A DNA stretch of 43,198 bases from Betaproteobacteria bacterium (GTDB lineage Bacteria; Pseudomonadota; Gammaproteobacteria; Burkholderiales; Rhodocyclaceae), in NCBI GenBank assembly GCA_028065725.1, contig JAPTVL010000272.1, forward strand, positions 1 through 43,198, read 5' to 3'. Position numbers and translations under genes: made by a program. Below are positions 26,898 through 34,012 of the stretch, piece by piece. The number at the start of each line of letters is the position of its first letter. The first letter of the stretch is position 1. The notes below the pieces were generated by a model. The model was not told the origin of the DNA. It was given only the letters and a program-made list of their open reading frames with translations, and did not search any database.

Positions 26898-28106
26898 ATG
26901 AGTCAGAACGATAAGGATGTATTTGATCGCCGCGAGTTCCTCAAGGGAACGGCGGCAGTCGCGGGCGCCACCGCGGTAGGTAGCCTGTTGCCGTCGGCGA
27001 CGGTCCTGGCGCAGCAGGCCAAGATCAAGGTTGGCCTGATGCTGCCCTACACCGGTACCTTTGCCCAGCTCGGCGTCGCCATCACCAACGGCTTCAAGCT
27101 CGCGGTCGACGAGCGCGGCGGCAAGCTGGCCGGTCGCGAAATCGAATTCATTACCGTGGATGACGAATCCAATCCGGCCAAGGCGCCGGAAAACGTCAAC
27201 AAGCTGGTGCAGCGCGACAAGGTCGACGTCGTCATCGGTACCGTGCATTCGGGCGTGGTGATGGGCATGGCCAAGGTATTGAAAGAGTCCGGCACGCTGT
27301 GGATCAACCCCAACGGCGGTGCCGGCGCCATGACCGGCGCGATGTGCGCGCCCAACTTCTTCCGCACCTCCTTCTCCAACTGGCAGACCACGCACGCCCT
27401 GGGCAAGGTGCTCAAGGCCAAGGGCCACAAGACTGCCGTGTTCATCACCTGGAAGTACGCCGCCGGCGAGGAGATGATGGAAGGCTTCAAGGAAGGCTTC
27501 GAAAAGGAAGGCGGCAAGCTGACCAAGGAGCTGTATGTGCCCTTCCCGCAGGTCGAATTCCAGGCCTTGCTGACCGAGATTGCCAGCATCAAGCCCGATG
27601 CCGTGGTGGCCTTCTTCGCCGGCGGTGGTGCGGCCAAGTTCCTCAAGGACTACCAGGCCGCCGGCCTCAAGGGCAAGATTCCTCTGTATGGCTCGGGCTT
27701 CCTCACCGACGGCGTGCTCGATGCGGTGGGCGATGCCGGCGAAGGTGTGGAAACCACGCTGCACTATGCCGACGGGCTTGAGACCAAGAAGGACAAGGCC
27801 TTCCGCCTGGCCTACGCCAAGACCTTCAAGCTGCAGCCCGACGTTTACGCGGTGCAGGGCTATGACGCCGGGCAGCTGCTGGCGGCGGGCCTCGATGGCG
27901 TCAAAGGCAACATCGGCGACAAGGTGGGCGTGATCAAGGCCATGGAAGCGGCCAGGATCGACAGCCCGCGCGGTCCATGGACCCTGTCCAAGGCGCACAA
28001 CCCGGTGCAGGACATGTACCTGCGCAAGGTGGTCGGCAAGGAAAACAAGGTCCAGGGCGTAGCCTGGAAGGCGCTGGCCGATCCGGCGCGAGGCTGCAAA
28101 GCCTAG
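26898..28106 (+). CDS. ABC transporter substrate-binding protein, LivK-like, Tat-exported
   Basis: Periplasmic binding protein of a branched-chain-amino-acid-type (HAAT) importer, 402 aa. These systems in aromatic degraders often bind benzoate-like ligands. The N-terminus shows a twin-arginine motif, DRREFLKG (Arg11-Arg12), then a hydrophobic stretch VAGATAVGSLL and a likely cleavage site near AQQ-AK at residue 38-40. The mature part starts IKVGLMLPYTGTFA, typical of LivK folds. ATG 26898 has GGAGGAGAAAC upstream. The frame is open further upstream but the twin-arginine motif fits this start. A strong hairpin separates it from the permease genes, which would raise its level relative to them. 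Confidence 0.9.
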   Translation: MSQNDKDVFDRREFLKGTAAVAGATAVGSLLPSATVLAQQAKIKVGLMLPYTGTFAQLGVAITNGFKLAVDERGGKLAGREIEFITVDDESNPAKAPENVNKLVQRDKVDVVIGTVHSGVVMGMAKVLKESGTLWINPNGGAGAMTGAMCAPNFFRTSFSNWQTTHALGKVLKAKGHKTAVFITWKYAAGEEMMEGFKEGFEKEGGKLTKELYVPFPQVEFQALLTEIASIKPDAVVAFFAGGGAAKFLKDYQAAGLKGKIPLYGSGFLTDGVLDAVGDAGEGVETTLHYADGLETKKDKAFRLAYAKTFKLQPDVYAVQGYDAGQLLAAGLDGVKGNIGDKVGVIKAMEAARIDSPRGPWTLSKAHNPVQDMYLRKVVGKENKVQGVAWKALADPARGCKA

Positions 28107-28143
28107 TTCGTTCGCAGCCAAAGGCGGCCTTGCCTGCCGCCTC

Positions 28144-28165
28144 GTCCCCGGTTCCGGCCGGGGAC
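28144..28165 (+). other. Strong hairpin between livK-like and livH-like genes
   Basis: GTCCCCGG (28144-28151) pairs with CCGGGGAC (28158-28165) around a 6-nt loop, 37 nt after the binding-protein stop. No T-run follows. Hairpins here commonly protect the upstream mRNA, giving more binding protein than permease. Confidence 0.6.
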
Positions 28166-28216
28166 CGCATGCCCCGATGGGACCCGTGTCCCGGAAAGGC
28201 CCGCGCGATACGGAAC

Positions 28217-28242
28217 GCCGTTCCGCCAGCGCCGACTCTTGA
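28217..28242 (+). repeat. Dispersed repeat copy b
   Basis: GCCGTTCCGCCAGCGCCGAC followed by TCTTGA. It lies in the gap between the livK-like and livH-like genes, 12 bp before the livH-like start. Confidence 0.55.
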
Positions 28243-28254
28243 CTGCCCAGCCCG

Positions 28255-29121
28255 ATGGATTTCGCTTTCTTCCTGATTCAATTGCTCAACGGCCTGCAAT
28301 ACGGCCTGCTGCTGTTCCTGGTCGCCAGCGGTCTGACGCTGGTGTTCGGCATCATGGGCATCATCAACCTGGCGCACGGCAGCTTCTACATGGTCGGCGC
28401 CTACCTGGCCTGGTCGCTGGCCAGCATGACCGGCAGCCTGTTGGCCGCGATCCTGCTCGCCATCCCGCTCACCGTGATCCTCGGCATGGCGCTGGAGCGC
28501 CTGCTGTTCCGTCATCTCTACCAGCGCGATCACCTTTACCAGGTGCTGCTGACCTATGGCCTGATCCTGGTGTTCGAGGAACTGCGCAGTCTGATCTGGG
28601 GCGACGACGTGCATGGCGTCGCGGTGCCGGCGCTGCTCAACGCCTCGATCCCGCTGACGGAGAATCTGTCCTACCCGGTCTATCGCCTGGCGATTTCCGG
28701 CGTCTGCCTGCTGCTCGCCGCGGCGCTGTATTTCCTGATCCAGAGAACCCGACTGGGCATGATGATCCGCGCCGGCGCCAGCAACCGCGACATGGTGCAG
28801 TCGCTGGGCATCGACATCAAGCTGATCTACACCCTGGTGTTCGCGCTGGGCGTCGCGCTGGCCGCCTTCGCCGGCATGATCAATGCGCCGCTGTCCTCGG
28901 TCACCCCCAACATGGGCAGCCAGGTACTGATCATCTGTTTCGTGGTCGTCGTCATCGGCGGCATCGGTTCGGTCAAGGGTGCCATGGCGGCGTCGCTGAT
29001 GATCGGCCTGGCCGAGACCTTCGGTCAGGTACTGGTGCCGGAAGTCGCGGGCATGATCGTCTATGTGCTGATGGCCATCGTGCTGGTATGGCGGCCGGAA
29101 GGCCTGTTCGGCAAGGCATGA
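28255..29121 (+). CDS. ABC transporter permease, LivH-like
   Basis: Inner-membrane permease of the HAAT-type importer, 288 aa, with many hydrophobic helices. LivH-family features are the N-terminal LNGLQYGLLLFLVASGLTLV, GIMGIINLAHGSFYMVGAYL and FVVVVIGGIGSVKGAM near the C-terminus, the loop that contacts the ATPase. It is the first permease gene; the second, LivM-like, starts 1 nt after the stop, which suggests coupled translation. Upstream lie 148 bp without a gene, holding the livK hairpin and one copy of a dispersed repeat. A ribosome site is not obvious before ATG 28255. Confidence 0.92.
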   Translation: MDFAFFLIQLLNGLQYGLLLFLVASGLTLVFGIMGIINLAHGSFYMVGAYLAWSLASMTGSLLAAILLAIPLTVILGMALERLLFRHLYQRDHLYQVLLTYGLILVFEELRSLIWGDDVHGVAVPALLNASIPLTENLSYPVYRLAISGVCLLLAAALYFLIQRTRLGMMIRAGASNRDMVQSLGIDIKLIYTLVFALGVALAAFAGMINAPLSSVTPNMGSQVLIICFVVVVIGGIGSVKGAMAASLMIGLAETFGQVLVPEVAGMIVYVLMAIVLVWRPEGLFGKA

Positions 29122-29122
29122 G

Positions 29123-30109
29123 ATGAACTCCCGTCTGATCAAATTCCTGCCGTGGCTGGTGGTCGGCCTGCTGGCCCTGTTCCCGCTGGTCGAGAGCACG
29201 TTCTACATGCAGTTGCTGACCAAGGTGCTGATCATGGCGATCTTCGCCATGAGCCTCGATCTGCTGGTCGGCTACACCGGACTGGTCAGCTTCGGCCACG
29301 CCGCCTATTTCGGCCTCGCCGGCTACGCGCTGGCGCTGCTGGCGCCGAAGTACGAGACGGTCTCGCTGTGGTGGACGCTGCCGGCCGCCGTCGGCATCTG
29401 CGCGCTGTTCGCGCTGGTCACCGGGCTGCTGGTGCTGCGTACGCGCGGCATCTATTTCATCATGGTGACGCTGGCCTTTGCCCAGATGCTGTTCTTCATC
29501 TTCCACGACACCAAGCTCGGCGGCGGCTCCGACGGCATCTACATCTATGCCAAGCCGACCATGCAGTGGGGCGAGAGCGTGCTGGTCAATCTGGAGAAGC
29601 TGGAGCAGTTCTACTGGCTGGTGCTGTTCTTCATGGCGGCGACCTACCTGCTGCTGCATCGCGTGCTCGGTTCCAGTTTCGGCCGTGCCCTGCTCGGCAT
29701 CAAGGTCAATGAGCATCGCATGCGCGCGCTGGGTTTCCCGGTGTTTCGCTACCAGCTCGCCAGCTTCACGCTGTCGGGCGCGCTGGCGGGCCTGGCCGGC
29801 TACCTGGCGGCCGTGCAGTACGGCTTCGTCAATCCGGAAATCCTCTCCTGGCATCAATCGGGCGCGGTGCTGATGATGGTGATCCTGGGCGGCATGGGTA
29901 CGCTGCATGGCGCCGTGATCGGCTCCTTCGCCTTCATCCTGCTGCAGGAAGCGCTCTCCAACCAGGCCTGGTTCGGCGCCTGGGCCAAGCACTGGCAACT
30001 GGCGATGGGCATCCTGATCATGCTCGTGGCGCTCTACCTGCCGCAGGGCCTGGCCGGCCTGATGCAGAGATTTGGCAGGAAACCCGTGGTGGAGGCCGCC
30101 GATGAATGA
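29123..30109 (+). CDS. ABC transporter permease, LivM-like
   Basis: Second membrane subunit of the importer, 328 aa. It has the LivM signature region DLLVGYTGLVSFGHAAYFGL, a hydrophobic core with at least eight helices, and the cytoplasmic ATPase-contact loop RMRALGFPVFRYQLASF. The C-terminus ends in VILGGMGTLHGAVIG and a charged tail. It is in one operon with the LivH-like gene. The end overlaps the LivG-like start (30102-30109, ATGAATGA), so translation is coupled. Confidence 0.92.
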   Translation: MNSRLIKFLPWLVVGLLALFPLVESTFYMQLLTKVLIMAIFAMSLDLLVGYTGLVSFGHAAYFGLAGYALALLAPKYETVSLWWTLPAAVGICALFALVTGLLVLRTRGIYFIMVTLAFAQMLFFIFHDTKLGGGSDGIYIYAKPTMQWGESVLVNLEKLEQFYWLVLFFMAATYLLLHRVLGSSFGRALLGIKVNEHRMRALGFPVFRYQLASFTLSGALAGLAGYLAAVQYGFVNPEILSWHQSGAVLMMVILGGMGTLHGAVIGSFAFILLQEALSNQAWFGAWAKHWQLAMGILIMLVALYLPQGLAGLMQRFGRKPVVEAADE

Positions 30110-30887
30110 TCGCACGCAGAGCGCGCAAGACGCGCCGATCCTGCGCACGCGGGGCCTGACCAAGCGCTTCGGCGGCCTGGTGGCGGTCAGCGACGTTTCG
30201 CTCGACCTGCATGTTGGCGAAGTCCATGTCGTGATCGGTCCCAACGGCGCCGGCAAGTCCACGCTGACCAACCTGCTGTCCGGCGACCTGCCGCCGACTA
30301 CCGGCGAGGTGCTGCTCGAAGGCCGCGACATCGCCGGCCTGAGTTCCGACCAGATCTCGCGCATGGGGGTCGGCCGCAGCTACCAGAAGACCAACATCTT
30401 CCTGCCCTTCACGGTGTTCGAGAACTGCCGCCTCGCCGCTCAGTCGCGCACGCCGCATGCCCTGCGCGTGTTCAGCCGGGCCGGGGGCTATGCCGAAATC
30501 AACCAGCGGGCGCAGGCGGCGTTGACTGCCGCCGGGCTCGACCATCGCGCCGAACGTGTGGCGGCCACCCTGTCGCACGGCGAGCAGCGCCAGCTCGAAA
30601 TCGCCATGTGCCTGGCGACGCAACCGCGCGTGCTGCTGCTCGACGAGCCGCTGGCCGGCATGGGGCCGCACGAATCGCAACGCATGGTGGAACTGATCAA
30701 GAAGCTCAGCGCCGACCACGCCATCATGCTGATCGAGCACGACATGGATGCCGTATTCGCCCTGGCACACCGGCTCACGGTGATGGTCAATGGCGAGGTG
30801 CTGGAATCCGGTACGCCGGCGGAAGTGCGTTCCAGCCCGGCCGTGCAGCTGGCCTATCTCGGCGGCGAGGAACTGCTCCATGACTGA
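30102..30887 (+). CDS. ABC transporter ATP-binding protein, LivG-like
   Basis: Cytoplasmic ATPase of the importer, 261 aa from ATG 30102, which is preceded by GGTGGAGGCCGCCG. An upstream in-frame ATG at 30072 lies well inside the permease gene and is less likely. Walker A is GPNGAGKST, the signature is LSHGEQRQLEIAM, Walker B is VLLLDEPLAGM and the switch histidine is in MLIEHDMD. LivG-specific features are LTKRFGGLVAVSDVSL and GRSYQKTNIF. The stop overlaps the LivF-like start by 8 nt. Confidence 0.92.
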   Translation: MNDRTQSAQDAPILRTRGLTKRFGGLVAVSDVSLDLHVGEVHVVIGPNGAGKSTLTNLLSGDLPPTTGEVLLEGRDIAGLSSDQISRMGVGRSYQKTNIFLPFTVFENCRLAAQSRTPHALRVFSRAGGYAEINQRAQAALTAAGLDHRAERVAATLSHGEQRQLEIAMCLATQPRVLLLDEPLAGMGPHESQRMVELIKKLSADHAIMLIEHDMDAVFALAHRLTVMVNGEVLESGTPAEVRSSPAVQLAYLGGEELLHD

Positions 30888-31632
30888 GACCCTGAAAGCA
30901 TCCGCCGCACCGGCCTCGGCGGCCGACACGCTGCTCGAAGGCAGCGGCTTGCACACCTTCTACGGCGTCAGCCATATCCTGCACGGCGTCGATTTCGCGA
31001 TACGGCGCGGCGAGACCATCGGCCTCATGGGCCGCAACGGCATGGGCAAGACCACGCTGATCAAGACCATGCTCGGCCTGGTGCGGCCGCGCGAGGGGCA
31101 GGTCAGGGTGCGCGGCGAGGACATGACCCAGGCCGCGACCCACGCCATCGCCCGTCGCGGCATTGCCTACGTGCCCGAAGGCCGCGGTATTTTCCCCAAT
31201 CTGACGGTGCGCGAGAACCTGGTGATGGCGGCACGTGCCGGCCTGGACGGCCGCCGCGACTGGGATTTCGACCGCGTCATCCATACTTTTCCGCGCCTGG
31301 GCGAACGATGGAACAACGGCGGCGCGAACCTGTCCGGTGGCGAACAGCAGATGCTGACCATCGGCCGCGCGCTGATGACTAATCCCGACCTGCTGATCCT
31401 CGACGAGGCCACCGAAGGCCTCGCGCCGCTGATCGCCCGCGAAATCTGGAGCATCATCAAGACCATCCGCGCCTCGGGCATCGCCACCGTGATCGTGGAC
31501 AAGAATTACGCCGCCGTCATGGCGCTGGCGGATCGCAGCGTGGTGCTGGTCAAGGGCCGCGTGGTGTTTTCCGGCGAGTCGGCCGAACTCGGCAACAACC
31601 CCGAGCTGATGCATCGCTTCCTCGGGGTCTGA
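30880..31632 (+). CDS. ABC transporter ATP-binding protein, LivF-like
   Basis: Second ATPase of the importer, 250 aa from ATG 30880. It has a 25-residue Ala/Ser-rich N-terminal extension (MTETLKASAAPASAADTLLE) before the LivF core. Walker A is GRNGMGKTT, the signature is LSGGEQQMLTIGRAL, Walker B is LLILDEATEGLAP and YVPEGRGIFPNLTV is typical of LivF. VDKNYAAVMALADR replaces the usual LivF EQN motif around the switch region. It is the last transporter gene; the alpha/beta hydrolase starts 4 nt downstream, so that enzyme is probably co-expressed. Confidence 0.92.
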   Translation: MTETLKASAAPASAADTLLEGSGLHTFYGVSHILHGVDFAIRRGETIGLMGRNGMGKTTLIKTMLGLVRPREGQVRVRGEDMTQAATHAIARRGIAYVPEGRGIFPNLTVRENLVMAARAGLDGRRDWDFDRVIHTFPRLGERWNNGGANLSGGEQQMLTIGRALMTNPDLLILDEATEGLAPLIAREIWSIIKTIRASGIATVIVDKNYAAVMALADRSVVLVKGRVVFSGESAELGNNPELMHRFLGV

Positions 31633-31636
31633 GCCG

Positions 31637-32440
31637 GTGCACAGCGGTTTCGTCAAGGTTTGCGGCCACAGTCTCGAGTACCAGATCTTTCCGGCGCACC
31701 AGATCAACCGTCCGACCCTGGTGCTGCTGCACGAAGGCCTTGGCTCGGTCGCCATGTGGCGCGACTTTCCGGCCCGGCTCGCGGCCGCCACCGGCTGCCG
31801 GACGCTGGTCTATTCGCGCTATGGCTACGGTCAGTCCGACGTTCTCGAAGCTTCCTTCGCTACCGACTTCATGCACCGTGAAGCGCGCGAGGCGCTGCCC
31901 GAACTGCTCGCCGCGCTGGATATCGACAAGCCCGTGCTGGTCGGCCATTCCGACGGCGCGTCGATTGCCCTGCTGCATGCCGGCGACGGGCGCTTCGAGG
32001 TCGCCGGGCTGGTGGTCATGGCGCCGCACTGCTTCGTCGAGGATATTTCCATTCGCAGCATCGAAGCCGCCAAAGTCGCCTTCGAGACCACCGACCTCCC
32101 GGCCAAACTCGGCAAGTATCACCGCGACGTGCGGCGCACGTTCTATGGCTGGAACGACATCTGGCTGGACCCGGAATTTCGCTCCTGGAACATCGAGGAC
32201 TGCCTGCCGCAGATCCTTTGTCCCGTGCTGGCGATTCAGGGCGAGGACGACGAGTACGGCACCATGGCGCAGATCGAGGCGATCGCCGCTAAGGCCACGG
32301 CGGCGCCCGACGTCGAACTGCTCAAGCTGGCCGATTGCCGCCATTCCGCGCACAAGGACCAGACCGCTGCCGTGATCGAGGCCATCAATCGCTTTACCGA
32401 AAGCCTCGACTTCGCCGTGCCGCCGGCGCCGACTTTCTGA
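31637..32440 (+). CDS. Alpha/beta hydrolase, possibly an acyl-CoA thioesterase or ring-fission hydrolase
   Basis: 267 aa, with GTG start 4 nt after the LivF-like gene. The alpha/beta-hydrolase triad is visible: nucleophile Ser105 in LVGHSDGASIALL, an acid in IQGEDDEYG and His in ADCRHSAHKDQ. The oxyanion region is LLHEGLGSVAMWRDFP. No signal peptide is seen. Its substrate is not determined by the sequence. In this operon it may cleave a CoA thioester or a ring-opening product. The final residues VPPAPTF are encoded by one copy of a dispersed repeat that recurs in several intergenic sites, so the C-terminus may have been altered by it. Confidence 0.85.
   Translation: MHSGFVKVCGHSLEYQIFPAHQINRPTLVLLHEGLGSVAMWRDFPARLAAATGCRTLVYSRYGYGQSDVLEASFATDFMHREAREALPELLAALDIDKPVLVGHSDGASIALLHAGDGRFEVAGLVVMAPHCFVEDISIRSIEAAKVAFETTDLPAKLGKYHRDVRRTFYGWNDIWLDPEFRSWNIEDCLPQILCPVLAIQGEDDEYGTMAQIEAIAAKATAAPDVELLKLADCRHSAHKDQTAAVIEAINRFTESLDFAVPPAPTF
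32414..32440 (+). repeat. Dispersed repeat copy c (encodes the end of the alpha/beta hydrolase)
   Basis: GCCGTGCCGCCGGCGCCGAC followed by TTTCTGA. It supplies the last codons and stop of the hydrolase gene. The last 15 bp are identical to those of copy d at 33180-33194, so the two flank the Phd-ParE module. Confidence 0.55.
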
Positions 32441-32460
32441 ACGATACCGGCGCATAGCAT

Positions 32461-32506
32461 TTGTATGCGGACTCAAAAAGGAACACAATACAGCACCTTT
32501 TTGAGT
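32461..32506 (+). promoter_or_regulatory. Putative promoter/operator of the Phd-ParE toxin-antitoxin operon
   Basis: A perfect 11-bp inverted repeat, ACTCAAAAAGG (32471-32481) and CCTTTTTGAGT (32496-32506), has a 14-bp centre. TTGTAT (32461-32466) and CACAAT (32484-32489), spaced 17 bp, form a weak sigma70 promoter inside it. This fits autorepression by the antitoxin. Confidence 0.5.
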
Positions 32507-32523
32507 ATCAAACGAGGTAGTCC

Positions 32524-32847
32524 ATGGAACAGCTGCTTGCCACCCGCTCGGTCAGTATCACTGAATTGAAACGCAGCCCCAGCGCCGTCCTCGAACAAGC
32601 GGGCGCCGAGCCCGTGGCCGTGCTAAACCACAATCGGCCCGCGGCCTACCTGCTTTCTCCCGCAGTCTATGAGTCGATGCTCGAACGCCTGAATGCCGAT
32701 CTGCGCAAGGAGATACAGGAAGGCATCGACAGCGGTCCGGCGATAGCCGCCGCTGAACTGTTCGCCGAACTGAATGAACGCTACGCGGAACCGAAGCGTT
32801 CGACTTCGAAGCAAGCCGTCAAGACCCCCGGTAAACGCGCGGCCTGA
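32524..32847 (+). CDS. Antitoxin, Phd/YefM-like (StbD type)
   Basis: 107 aa. The N-terminal half is a Phd/YefM fold: SVSITELKRSPSAVLEQAG, then EPVAVLNHNRPAAYLLSP, typical of these antitoxins, which bind operator DNA as dimers. The C-terminal part (NERYAEPKRSTSKQAVKTPG) is charged and probably disordered, the part that wraps the toxin. The next gene is a ParE/RelE toxin whose ATG overlaps the stop (TGATG). A perfect inverted repeat lies upstream. The module maintains itself; it has no clear link to aromatic degradation. Confidence 0.88.
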   Translation: MEQLLATRSVSITELKRSPSAVLEQAGAEPVAVLNHNRPAAYLLSPAVYESMLERLNADLRKEIQEGIDSGPAIAAAELFAELNERYAEPKRSTSKQAVKTPGKRAA

Positions 32848-33155
32848 TGGCGGCCGTAACTTTTTCGCCAAAGTCCCGGCAAGACCTGCTCGATATCGGC
32901 GACTACATCGCCAAGGACAGTCGAGCCAATGCCCGGCGCTTTGTTGCCAGGCTGATCGATCAGTGCAAGCGAATTGGCCGGGCACCGTTCGGCTATGCCG
33001 GCAGGGACGATTTGGCGCCGGGTCTGCGGATGGCAGCGCTGGATCGCTATGTGATTTTCTTTCGCGTGATCGACAGCGTGGTTCGCATCGAACGCGTGTT
33101 GCACGGCGCCCGCAACCTGCCTGTGGTGCTTGACAAGCCCGCTGGTACCACCTGA
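32847..33155 (+). CDS. Toxin, ParE/RelE superfamily
   Basis: 102 aa, overlapping the antitoxin stop by one base. The sequence MAAVTFSPKSRQDLLDIGDYI, a central RFVARLIDQCKRIGRAPFGYAG and the C-terminal DRYVIFFRVIDSVVRIERVLHGARNLP follow the ParE/RelE fold. ParE members inhibit DNA gyrase and RelE members cut mRNA; the C-terminal RVLHGARN is ParE-like, but gyrase inhibition is not proven. Together with the Phd-like antitoxin it forms a type II module. Confidence 0.87.
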   Translation: MAAVTFSPKSRQDLLDIGDYIAKDSRANARRFVARLIDQCKRIGRAPFGYAGRDDLAPGLRMAALDRYVIFFRVIDSVVRIERVLHGARNLPVVLDKPAGTT

Positions 33156-33167
33156 GGCGGAAAAGCC

Positions 33168-33194
33168 GCCGTACTGCCAGCGCCGACTTTCTGA
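33168..33194 (+). repeat. Dispersed repeat copy d
   Basis: GCCGTACTGCCAGCGCCGAC followed by TTTCTGA. It lies between the ParE-like toxin stop and the end of the HigA-like antitoxin gene, just beyond the HigA-like stop. Confidence 0.55.
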
Positions 33195-33200
33195 GGCTTG

Positions 33201-33542
33201 TCACGCCGCCGCTTTGTTGCGGGGTTCAGGCCTCGATGTGCTGTTCGGTGCAAGGTGGTCGATGACCACCGGCGGCCGGTTGGGAAATTGCGCCACAAGC
33301 TCCAGCTTGCCTCCCATCGCCTCGACATAGCGGCGTAGCGTGGAGAGCAGCATGTCGCTGCGCTTTTCCAGTCGCGAAATGGTGTCCTGGCCAACCCCCA
33401 GTGACGCGGCAAGGTCTTGCTGGGTTTGTGCCACGGCTTGGCGCAAGTCTTTCAGCGTCGCCAGTTCGCCAGCGCGCGCCTCGATGGCTGCGCGGCGCTT
33501 GGCCGGCAGTCGCTCCATCAGGTGATCAAGTTTTTTTGCCAT
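33201..33542 (-). CDS. Antitoxin, XRE-family (HigA-like)
   Basis: 113 aa. It has a helix-turn-helix of the XRE class: VAQTQQDLAASLGVGQDTISRLEKRSDMLLSTLRRYVEAMGG is split by recognition helix VGQDTISRLEK around residues 49-59. The N-terminus is basic and a short proline-rich tail follows. It overlaps the end of the toxin gene by 17 nt (33526-33542), in toxin-first order, as is typical of HigBA. It probably autoregulates the promoter upstream of the toxin. Confidence 0.87.
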   Translation of the reverse strand: MAKKLDHLMERLPAKRRAAIEARAGELATLKDLRQAVAQTQQDLAASLGVGQDTISRLEKRSDMLLSTLRRYVEAMGGKLELVAQFPNRPPVVIDHLAPNSTSRPEPRNKAAA

Positions 33543-33912
33543 GCCGATGCTCCTTGTTCGTTGCGGTCAGTGTGACCAGATGCGCGTCAAATCGTGCGTC
33601 CGCCAGGGCAATCAACCGTTTGTAAAAGCGCCGTTGATCCGCGCCACCCTTGTCACCGCCTACCAGCAGAATCGCCCGTCGCGCCGGATCAAAGGCAAAC
33701 GCTACGCGCCATACCTCGCCCGCCCAGCCAACGCGCAATTCCTTCATGTTGGCGTGCTTTGATCCCTTCAGCGTATCCACCGTCGGTCGTCCCAAGCCGG
33801 GGCCGAAATCCCGCAGCAACAGAGCATGGGCAAGCAGTTCGTCTTGTAGGGGTTCGGCCAGGGCCGCGAATTCGGCGGCGAAGTCGTCGTGAAGGAGGAC
33901 GGTCCAACTCAT
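33526..33912 (-). CDS. Toxin, RelE/HigB superfamily
   Basis: 128 aa. The C-terminal half WRVAFAFDPARRAILLVGGDKGGADQRRFYKRLIALAD matches the HigB/RelE-like phage-derived toxin fold: GxxxVWR, FDPARRAILLVGGDK and the KRLI region. Toxins of this fold usually act as ribosome-dependent mRNA nucleases. It comes before its antitoxin gene, as in higBA. The start codon lies directly downstream of a promoter-like pair, so the message could be leaderless. It faces away from the first toxin module. Confidence 0.87.
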   Translation of the reverse strand: MSWTVLLHDDFAAEFAALAEPLQDELLAHALLLRDFGPGLGRPTVDTLKGSKHANMKELRVGWAGEVWRVAFAFDPARRAILLVGGDKGGADQRRFYKRLIALADARFDAHLVTLTATNKEHRHGKKT

Positions 33913-33918
33913 GTGCGA

Positions 33919-33947
33919 ATTATGTACTTAAAGCCATAATTATTCAA
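33919..33947 (-). promoter_or_regulatory. Putative promoter and operator of the HigBA-like module
   Basis: On the minus strand TTGAAT (33942-33947), 17 bp, CATAAT (33919-33924). The -10 lies 6 bp before the toxin ATG, which predicts a leaderless or nearly leaderless transcript. A 7-bp inverted repeat, AATTATG (33918-33924) and CATAATT (33935-33941), overlaps the -10, which suits HigA autorepression. Confidence 0.5.
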
Positions 33948-33968
33948 GCGGCCCGATGCACTCAAATC

Positions 33969-33992
33969 ACCGTCCCGCCAGCGCCAGCGCTC
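33969..33992 (+). repeat. Dispersed repeat copy e (diverged)
   Basis: ACCGTCCCGCCAGCGCCAGC followed by GCTC. It lies between the HigB-like start and the end of the LysR gene. It matches the first 17 bp of the consensus with few changes but differs at the 3' end. Confidence 0.35.
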
Positions 33993-34012
33993 TGCGTCCC
34001 TTCGGGAACTTT

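Noticed and set aside
30072..30101. Earlier ATG for the LivG-like ATPase
   Set aside because: It is within the permease gene and lacks a ribosome site; ATG 30102 has GGAGG upstream and gives the usual N-terminus.
32461..33947. Insertion sequence or integrase around the toxin-antitoxin modules
   Set aside because: No transposase or integrase frame and no long terminal inverted repeats were found; only short direct repeats remain.
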